Assembly: GCF_900169365.1 (NCBI RefSeq)
Contig: NZ_FXZH01000004.1
Span: 124,001-188,000 of the forward strand
Origin: Brevibacterium sp. 239c
Lineage (GTDB): Bacteria; Actinomycetota; Actinomycetes; Actinomycetales; Brevibacteriaceae
Length of the DNA: 64,000 bases
Reading direction: 5' to 3'
The notes under the pieces: model-generated
What the model saw: only the letters and a program-made list of their open reading frames with translations
Told to the model about the DNA's origin: nothing
Database searches by the model: none
In this document: positions 57,901 to 64,000 of the stretch, in pieces
Numbering within the stretch: the stretch's first letter is position 1
Layout: every line of letters starts with the position of its first letter
Made by a program: the position numbers and the translations under genes

Positions 57901-60900
57901 ACTTCTCTTTCATCAATGATTTCGCCGCCGAGGACTCGTGCGATCACGGCCACGCCGATCTGTGGAGCCTCCGAGACGTCGAGGTCCGCCTCCGGATCAT
58001 ATTCGTCTTCGGCGGCACCGGAACTCTGGGGTTGAGCATCCGCGTTGGCGTCAGTCCCGGAGTGTCCGTTAAACGAACCGTTCGCATTCTGCGGGTACCC
58101 GCTCTCCCCCGACGCAACCGGAGGCTGTGGAGTACTGCCGCCGTGTTTCTCGGCAAGAGCAGCGAAACGGGACTTGAAAGGCTTCGAACCCCCGTGTCCC
58201 TGCGGCCGTGCAGCCTGCGACGGTGGTGCATGAGGCTGTGACTGCGCGGATGGCTGTGCCGCAGAATCCGACAGTCCCATATCTGCATCCGCGTAGTCAC
58301 CGAGGAAGTCGAGATCATCGTCCTCCGGTGGAGGCACAACCGGTGCCCCGACCTCCACTGCACCCGAACCCGCACTCGTGGCCCCGTCGCTTGGATCGGT
58401 CGGCTGAGCTGCGCGGTCTGGGGAATCACCAAGGTTCGGTGCCCCATCGCTCGGGTCGTCGTTTAACCCATCGTGCCAGGTCGGCTCCTCCCACCGCGGC
58501 TGCACATACTCCATCGGCGCATCCTGGTCCGAATGCGAGACAGCGGGCGTTTGCGACGCGGTGTGCGTTTGGGGCGCGGCAGCCCCTGGGCCCTCCGGTG
58601 CCGAGTGTTCATCGGACACGTAGCCGGAGGGACTACTGAAGAAGTCATCGTCAGAGAGATCGGGCACGACGATATCCGAGTCCGGGGCTGACTCATCCGA
58701 GCCTGATTCGTCCGATGTGGACTTGCCTGCCGCTGTAGTTTCAGCGCCTGATTCGTCAGCCCCTGGTGCCAGTGGAGCCGACGCCTCTGGCACTGGATCA
58801 GCGGACGCCGCTGGCTCCTCGGGCATGGACGGCTGGTCGGCCGTAAGGGCATCACTGTCCGAGGCCGAAGGGTCGGCCGCCGTGAACTCTTGGGCCGAAG
58901 TGGGCCCGCTTGCCGGTGCGGAGTCAGTCGGTGACTGTGGTGCTTCGTGTGTCGCCGGCTGTTCTCCCTCCTCGTCGTCATCGGACCAGGGGCCCTGAGG
59001 AGAGCCACTGGTCTCCCAGAACTTCTCATGATCCACCTGTGGCTTGTCGACCTCGCGAGTACCGACGACCGCGGCCACTTCCTGTGGGCTGGGTCGTCTC
59101 TGCGAAGGTGCTGGCCCCCGATTGTTGGTCTCGTTCATCGGCGGTGCCGAGGCACCCTTGCCGCTAGTCCCGCCACCGGCGTCCGACTGATTCGAGTTCC
59201 CGCCGATACGGCCGACATCGCCGATGTCGATGCGTGCCTGAATGCCGAGAACATCGTTGATCGCCATCGCGAGCTTCGCCGCGTGATCTCTCTGCTGGAA
59301 GCCCTGAACCGAACCAGCGTTGTTGAACCCGAGGTAGACAACACCATCGGAGTACGACTGAGGAATCGCATTCGCAGCAATGATCGCTCTGGTCAGGCGG
59401 CTGCGTTTCTCGACCGCGGCAAGGATACTCGGCCAGGCCCGTCGAATCGCTTCGATTTCGCCACCGATGTTGCCCGCACCGGCCACAGCGACATTCTCCG
59501 GGACAGAATCTGCTTCCGGAGTTGTTTCTGAAGACGGCGCACTCGTCTCCTGCTCACGCTGGGGCTGAGGCGTTCGTGCCTGTGCAATCGGAGGCTGAGA
59601 AACCTGACTCTCCGGTTCCGGTGTCTGACTCTCCGGCTCCGGAGCCTGATTCGTCTGTGCCCGGGGCCGAGAAGTCTGCTCCTGGGGAGCAGTCTCGGCC
59701 GCGGGCTGTTCACGAGGCTGTTCCACGGGCTGCTCCCGAGGTTCTTCCTCGGGCAGCGACGACTGGGTCTCCTGAGGACTGTCGGCAAGACTCGAGGTCG
59801 GTGTCTCGTTGAGCATGGATTCCGCAGCGACAGCCATCTCGGCAAGATCATCGAAATCATCGCGCGGTGCCGGACTAGAGGACTGCTGCGCAGGAGTCTG
59901 ACCCGGCGCTGGCCGCCCCTGACTCTGCGCTGGCCCCGCCGAACCCGGCTGTGCTGCAGCGTTCTGCCCTGCACCGTGTGGGGCAGCTCCGGCTTGTGAG
60001 ACGCCAGCTGTCTGTGGTGCGGCTTCTCGCTGCTGGACACCGGCATCCGTCTGGGCAGCGTCCGCCTGCGGGGCAGGAGGAATATTCGCTGCCGTTCCCG
60101 ATGCGGACATGCCGATCCGGCGCTCCATCCGCTCGACACGACTGAGCACGGCGTCACGGCTGCGACCTGACCCGGGCAGAAGAATACGTGCACAGATGAG
60201 CTCGAGCTGCAGCCTCGGCGAGGTTGCACCAGACATTTCGGTCAGGCCCTGGTTGAGCAGGTCCGCCGCACGAGAGAGCTCGCCCTGACCGAAGCCTCTG
60301 GCCTGCAGAGTCAGTCGTTCGAGACGGTCGGGAGGGACCTCCGGCAGGAAGGCATGAGCCGCCTCGGGGGCAGCGTTGATGACGATGAGGTCACGCACGC
60401 GCTCGAGGAGATCCTCGACGAAGCGACGCGGATCCTGTCCCGATTCGATGACTCGCTCGACAGCACGGTACACACCGCCGCCGTCGCCGGCGGAGAAGGC
60501 GTCGACGATGTCGCTGAGCAGAGAGTCAGGGGTGTAGCCCAACAGTGCGATGGCTCCGGCGTAGTCGACCCCGTCGGGGCCCGAACCTGCTATGAGCTGG
60601 TCGAGCACGGACAACGTGTCACGCACGGATCCGCCACCGGCTCGGACGACGAGCGGCAGCACACCCTTAGCGACCTGCACGCCTTCACGGCTGCACAGAT
60701 CTTCCATGTAGTTGCCCAGAGCCTCGGGCGGGACCAACCGGAACGGGTAGTGATGAGTCCGTGAGCGAATCGTGCCGATGACCTTCTCAGGCTCGGTCGT
60801 CGCGAAGATGAACTTGATGTGAGGCGGCGGTTCCTCAACGATCTTGAGCAGAGCGTTGAAGCCCTGCGAGGTCACCATATGGGCCTCATCGAGGATAAAG

Positions 60901-61268
60901 ACCTTGTACCGATCACGCGCCGGGGCATAGATTGCACGCTCACGCAGGTCACGAGCATCGTCGACACCGTTGTGGCTGGCCGCGTCGATCTCTACGACGT
61001 CGAGGGATCCGGGGCCGCCGTTGGCCAGATCTTCACAGCTCGGGCACTCACCGCAGGGCACGGGAGTCGGCCCCTTGGCACAGTTGAGGCACCTCGCCAG
61101 GATCCGTGCCGAGGTGGTCTTGCCACAGCCACGGGGGCCGGAGAACAAGTAGGCATGGTTGATGCGGCCACGTTCGATCGCGGCCTTCAGCGGATCGGTC
61201 ACATGCTCTTGACCGATGACCTCATCGAAGGTCTCTGGGCGGTATCTTCTGTACAGTGCGGTGGACAC
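57897..61268 (-). CDS. dnaX: DNA polymerase III subunit gamma/tau (DnaX)
   Basis: The 1123-residue protein starts at GTG 61268 (AGG eight bases upstream; GTG at 61274 is less well placed). It opens [20 protein letters not shown]. Walker A is [10 protein letters not shown] (about 44-53), a Cys zinc cluster (CLNCAKG...CGECPSC) follows, then [18 protein letters not shown] and the sensor SRT. About 350-600 is a Pro/Gln/Glu-rich linker (repeats of PEPESQ), then a tau-like domain, then another disordered acidic stretch and a short conserved end ([20 protein letters not shown]). It is unusually long. Confidence 0.95.
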   Translation of the reverse strand: MSTALYRRYRPETFDEVIGQEHVTDPLKAAIERGRINHAYLFSGPRGCGKTTSARILARCLNCAKGPTPVPCGECPSCEDLANGGPGSLDVVEIDAASHNGVDDARDLRERAIYAPARDRYKVFILDEAHMVTSQGFNALLKIVEEPPPHIKFIFATTEPEKVIGTIRSRTHHYPFRLVPPEALGNYMEDLCSREGVQVAKGVLPLVVRAGGGSVRDTLSVLDQLIAGSGPDGVDYAGAIALLGYTPDSLLSDIVDAFSAGDGGGVYRAVERVIESGQDPRRFVEDLLERVRDLIVINAAPEAAHAFLPEVPPDRLERLTLQARGFGQGELSRAADLLNQGLTEMSGATSPRLQLELICARILLPGSGRSRDAVLSRVERMERRIGMSASGTAANIPPAPQADAAQTDAGVQQREAAPQTAGVSQAGAAPHGAGQNAAAQPGSAGPAQSQGRPAPGQTPAQQSSSPAPRDDFDDLAEMAVAAESMLNETPTSSLADSPQETQSSLPEEEPREQPVEQPREQPAAETAPQEQTSRPRAQTNQAPEPESQTPEPESQVSQPPIAQARTPQPQREQETSAPSSETTPEADSVPENVAVAGAGNIGGEIEAIRRAWPSILAAVEKRSRLTRAIIAANAIPQSYSDGVVYLGFNNAGSVQGFQQRDHAAKLAMAINDVLGIQARIDIGDVGRIGGNSNQSDAGGGTSGKGASAPPMNETNNRGPAPSQRRPSPQEVAAVVGTREVDKPQVDHEKFWETSGSPQGPWSDDDEEGEQPATHEAPQSPTDSAPASGPTSAQEFTAADPSASDSDALTADQPSMPEEPAASADPVPEASAPLAPGADESGAETTAAGKSTSDESGSDESAPDSDIVVPDLSDDDFFSSPSGYVSDEHSAPEGPGAAAPQTHTASQTPAVSHSDQDAPMEYVQPRWEEPTWHDGLNDDPSDGAPNLGDSPDRAAQPTDPSDGATSAGSGAVEVGAPVVPPPEDDDLDFLGDYADADMGLSDSAAQPSAQSQPHAPPSQAARPQGHGGSKPFKSRFAALAEKHGGSTPQPPVASGESGYPQNANGSFNGHSGTDANADAQPQSSGAAEDEYDPEADLDVSEAPQIGVAVIARVLGGEIIDEREV

Positions 61269-61426
61269 ATGCACAGCCTAATGCCAACGGCTGACACGAC
61301 ACACGCGCCCGCTCCTCAGAGCCATGGTGACCTTCAGCCCGATGCCGGGGCATTGCGCCCTCCAGTCCGTGATCAAGAGGAATTCTTCGTTGTGAGCGGC
61401 AGTGTGAATCGGGCACGATAGAGGCT

Positions 61427-62095
61427 ATGAGCCACTCCGCCCCCGATTCCCCTGACAATGACCCTGCCGAAACCGATCCTGCGAAGACCTACCGCATCGG
61501 ACACAAAGAGCGCGACGATGCGATCGAAGTCCTACGCGAAGCCGCCGGGGACGGCCGGATCACGGTTGAAGAGCTGGACGAGCGCATGGAGAAGGTTCAG
61601 GCCGCACGCTTTCCGATCGACCTCGACGAGGTCCTCTCCGACCTCACCACCAACCTGCCCTCCGATCGCTTCCGCCCCGGCTCCTCCCTGACCAGATCGA
61701 CTCCAGCGGACCGGGCCATGGCGGCAGGAGAGCCCCTGGTCATCAAGGCCGGCTGGGAACCAGAGCTGCGCCGCGCCAAATGGCAGGTCCCACCCTCCAT
61801 TCGCTGCCACCCGACAGGATCGAACATCGAGCTGAACTTCCTCGAAGTTGAGACCGACCTCGAGGTCATCGATGTCGAAATCGTTGCAGGCATGGGATCC
61901 GTGATCGTTGTCATTCCCAATGACTGGGCCGTCAACGTCGACAATCTGTCCAAATCCTGGGGCTCGGTGAAATCCGTGGTCAACGCGATTCCAGAGGGCC
62001 GCAAACCCACCGTCGAAGTCAGCGGTTCGATCGGCATGGGGTCCTTCCGTGCCCGCTTCGCGAACTTCCTCGACCGCCGTCGGATGGCCAAGTAA
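61427..62095 (+). CDS. DUF1707 protein with C-terminal beta domain
   Basis: The 222-residue protein has the DUF1707 domain (YRIGHKERDDAIEVLREAAG, then RITVEELDERMEKVQAA), a linker and a C-terminal beta-rich domain (IVAGMGSVIVVIPNDWAVNV) like LiaF/toastrack-type domains. No membrane segment. Such proteins probably sense or respond to envelope state. It is divergent from dnaX and overlaps the next small gene by one base. Confidence 0.85.
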   Translation: MSHSAPDSPDNDPAETDPAKTYRIGHKERDDAIEVLREAAGDGRITVEELDERMEKVQAARFPIDLDEVLSDLTTNLPSDRFRPGSSLTRSTPADRAMAAGEPLVIKAGWEPELRRAKWQVPPSIRCHPTGSNIELNFLEVETDLEVIDVEIVAGMGSVIVVIPNDWAVNVDNLSKSWGSVKSVVNAIPEGRKPTVEVSGSIGMGSFRARFANFLDRRRMAK

Positions 62096-62283
62096 TGGAA
62101 CCCGGCCTCGCAGCAGTCATCTTCCTGACCCTGACCATAATCGTGGTCTTCAGCGCGGGTGCATTCCTCGTCTACCGGGTGATGAATCGCCCCGGCACAC
62201 ACATCGGCTCTCGCCTGCCCAAAGAGGACCCCACCGCCGAGGCGAGACCTGAGGACGACTCAGACCCGCACCAGAGCCCTTGA
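62095..62283 (+). CDS. Small one-TM membrane protein
   Basis: The 62-residue protein has a membrane helix (about 4-27) and an acidic C-terminus. Its ATG shares a base with the upstream TAA stop, so it is coupled to the DUF1707 gene. Confidence 0.7.
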   Translation: MEPGLAAVIFLTLTIIVVFSAGAFLVYRVMNRPGTHIGSRLPKEDPTAEARPEDDSDPHQSP

Positions 62284-62314
62284 AATCCGGATCGACCCGT
62301 GTTCGACTCATATC

Positions 62315-63334
62315 ATGGTCGATGTCCAGATCACCCGCATCCAGCCCGACGATGTCGACGGGCTCACGCGTTGGCATGCGCTCATGCGCGAGGCCTATAA
62401 CGGGGACCGCACCGCCGCCTGGTGGCAGAGCCTCGAGTCGACCCTCACCCAGTTCGCCCACCCACGCTCGGACAAGTCCGACATCGCATTCCTGGCCCAC
62501 CTCGGCGAGGAGGCCATCGGCGGTGCCGAGATCAACATCGTCACCGATGCTCCCGCCGATGTCGAGATCGGGGTTCTGCCTGCCCACCGGCGCCAAGGTC
62601 ATGGAACCTCGATTGCCCGAGTCGTCAAGGACCTGCTGCGAGGACGCACGAAACTCGTCCAAACCGAAACCTACTGCCCGGAAGGCGTCGCCTTCGCCCA
62701 AACTTTGGGCCTGAGCATCGGTATCCAGGAAAATCGACTCCTGCTTGATCTGCCGGACTACCTGCGTGACGATGCTAACCGCTACAAGAACCCGGATGAG
62801 ACGCCGGGACTGGTGAGGGCCCCTGATCCAAACTTGTCGATCACTTCGTGGATCGGCGGCTGCCCGGAGGAGGTGGTCGAGGATTGGGCGCGGCTGCGTC
62901 AGCAGATGGACGAGGACGTGCCCGTCGGTGACCTTACCCGCACGCTCAAACATGCCGGGGCGAGCGCCATCCGCACGCATGAGGAGCGGATGGCGGACCA
63001 GGGCTGGATCTTGGTCAGCTCGATTGCACACGTCGACGATGACTCCGACGCTCCAGTCCCTGTCGGCTACACAGAGATCATGGTCTCCCGCCACGACACC
63101 GACATCGTCATCCAGGAGGACACCCTGGTCGACCGCGAATACCGTGGTCGCGGCATCGGACGCGGGCTCAAGGTCGCGAACATGCGCCAACTCCACGAAA
63201 TACCGGAAGTTGCCGAAGCCTCATGGGTCCAGACCTACACGGCCACAAGCAATTCGCCGATGCACTCACTCAACCGAGATCTCGGCTTCTACACCGCAGA
63301 CTCCATGACCGCGCTCGAAGGGCGAGTCGACTAA
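62315..63334 (+). CDS. Tandem GNAT acetyltransferase
   Basis: The 339-residue protein has two GNAT folds: the first with IGVLPAHRRQGHGTSIARVV, the second with EDTLVDREYRGRGIGRGLKV and TATSNSPMHSLNRDLGFYTA. The two-fold plan resembles mycothiol synthase and the protein at 20294-21364. The substrate is unknown. Confidence 0.86.
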   Translation: MVDVQITRIQPDDVDGLTRWHALMREAYNGDRTAAWWQSLESTLTQFAHPRSDKSDIAFLAHLGEEAIGGAEINIVTDAPADVEIGVLPAHRRQGHGTSIARVVKDLLRGRTKLVQTETYCPEGVAFAQTLGLSIGIQENRLLLDLPDYLRDDANRYKNPDETPGLVRAPDPNLSITSWIGGCPEEVVEDWARLRQQMDEDVPVGDLTRTLKHAGASAIRTHEERMADQGWILVSSIAHVDDDSDAPVPVGYTEIMVSRHDTDIVIQEDTLVDREYRGRGIGRGLKVANMRQLHEIPEVAEASWVQTYTATSNSPMHSLNRDLGFYTADSMTALEGRVD

Positions 63335-63378
63335 ACTGTGCAGTGAAAGCCCCGGCTATCGAAGCGAAGCAGGCACCT

Positions 63379-63564
63379 GTGTCAGACATCCTCATCACCG
63401 CCCTGGTGTTCATCATCGTCATCCTCATCACGGTGATCGTCGTTCGCCGACGCGCGGCAAGTCGCCGCAGATTCGAAGAGGACGCAGCACGCTCACGCCC
63501 TCGCGACCCGTTCGCCTCGGAAGAACACCGGCGGAGCTCCGGAGACGATCACGGCCGGACATGA
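63379..63564 (+). CDS. Small one-TM membrane protein with basic/acidic tail
   Basis: A GTG at 63379 opens 61 residues: a membrane helix (about 4-22) and a highly charged tail (RRRAASRRRFEEDAARSR). No family recognised. A GTG at 63340 is an alternative start. Confidence 0.55.
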   Translation: MSDILITALVFIIVILITVIVVRRRAASRRRFEEDAARSRPRDPFASEEHRRSSGDDHGRT

Positions 63565-63565
63565 C

Positions 63566-63592
63566 AATCCCTCGGGATGCTCCCGAGGGATT
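63566..63592. terminator. Bidirectional hairpin terminator
   Basis: AATCCCTCGGGA and its complement form a perfect 12-base stem with a three-base loop, between convergent genes. Confidence 0.8.
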
Positions 63593-63623
63593 GAAATTCG
63601 CGAAGTCTGAGGTGCTCGCTGTC

Positions 63624-64000
63624 TCAGGCTCCCAGCAGACCTGCGAGTCCGGCGAAGCCTGCAATGGACAGACCGAGCAGTCCGCCGAGGGCTGCCAACG
63701 AGATGAAGACGATGCCGAGGATGAATCCCCATTTGCCCATCTCGTTGTCGGCGAAGCCTGCGTCACGTGAGTTCTTGCGTGCCATGTGGCCGGTGATGAT
63801 GCCGATGATGGGCCCGAGGAAGTTGAAGCCGAGGAACGTCGAAAGGGTGGCGACCAGAGAGATGATGCCCAGGACCTTGCCCGGGTCTTCCTCGGCCCGG
63901 GAACGGTAGGACTGCGGCGCTTGCGGCTGAGCTCCTGTGCCGTAGTTCTGATTCGGATCGTAGTAGCCCTGACTTCCGATGTTCGAGGTGTAGTCGGGGT
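63624..64000 (-). CDS. DUF4190-like membrane protein, cut by the window end
   Basis: The frame is open from the right edge to a TGA at 63626-63624 (about 125 codons). It has a Tyr/Gln/Pro/Gly-rich N-terminal part (GYYDPNQNYGTGAQPQ), then two hydrophobic segments (VLGIISLVATLSTFLGFNFL and GFILGIVFISLAALGGLLGL) flanking GHMARKNSRDAGFADNEMGK, the DUF4190 signature. The start lies beyond the window. Confidence 0.8.
   Translation of the reverse strand, partial: PDYTSNIGSQGYYDPNQNYGTGAQPQAPQSYRSRAEEDPGKVLGIISLVATLSTFLGFNFLGPIIGIITGHMARKNSRDAGFADNEMGKWGFILGIVFISLAALGGLLGLSIAGFAGLAGLLGA

Noticed and set aside
61275-61426. SRP 4.5S RNA gene upstream of dnaX
   Set aside because: The core motif of the SRP RNA loop is not present on either strand.

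Overview
The window is high-GC DNA from an actinobacterium. Gene content points to Micrococcales, and by general resemblance (inference, no search was run) to Brevibacterium. Pointers are an actinobacterial tad/Flp locus next to its partner helicase, a thymidylate kinase fused to a membrane transporter-like domain, DUF1707, DUF4244 and DUF222/HNH proteins, a GlxR-type Crp, and topoisomerase I with a Lys/Ala/Thr tail.

Layout. 1-3.6 kb: a fatty-acid thiolase (with the first codons of the next gene at the window edge), a small secreted basic protein and a large membrane protein. 3.6-12.6 kb: an accessory island ending at a tRNA-Thr(CGT). It holds a phage-type zinc-motif remnant, a complete IS3-family element, a secreted phospholipase A2-like gene overlapping a small two-TM membrane gene, an IS1380 transposase remnant, two small phage-type genes, a membrane-anchored HIRAN protein, a complete IS21-family element with a 6-bp target duplication, a decayed phage replication module and the last part of a tyrosine recombinase beside the tRNA. 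12.8-28.5 kb: chromosomal core, with GNAT enzymes, an M20 peptidase, holB, the tmk fusion, a lipoate-ligase-like gene, topA, a methyltransferase and an MrfA-like helicase. 28.5-34 kb: a tad operon read leftward (CpaE/Ssd-like, TadA, TadB, TadC, a GNAT gene, Flp pilin, two TadE-like proteins). 34.2-39.8 kb: a giant low-complexity membrane protein, acs and a holin-X family protein. 39.9-46.8 kb: a DUF222/HNH nuclease, nudL-nth, crp, and a tightly overlapping operon DUF4177-RidA-degenerate Nudix-MBL-membrane protein. 47-53.3 kb: a class A PBP with a Gly-rich tail, a metallophosphoesterase and a zinc/manganese-type ABC transporter. 53.5-57 kb: ask-asd and a DUF2975/XRE regulator pair. 57.3-64 kb: dnaX-recR, a DUF1707 protein, small membrane proteins, another GNAT protein and a DUF4190 gene cut by the window end.

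How parts work together. The tad genes encode a pilus assembly ATPase, its membrane platform, localiser and pilins. holB and dnaX are clamp-loader subunits. ask and asd form the entry to Asp-family amino acids. ZnuABC-like genes import a divalent metal. A Crp-type palindrome lies in front of acs, and a Crp/GlxR gene lies 6 kb away, which suggests (inference) cAMP-dependent control of acetate activation.

The most interesting candidate is the phospholipase A2-like/membrane protein pair at 5.6-6.4 kb, in visibly AT-richer DNA between transposons. Its overlapping layout is what a secreted effector and a cognate membrane protection protein would look like, but that is a hypothesis. No CRISPR array or rRNA was seen.
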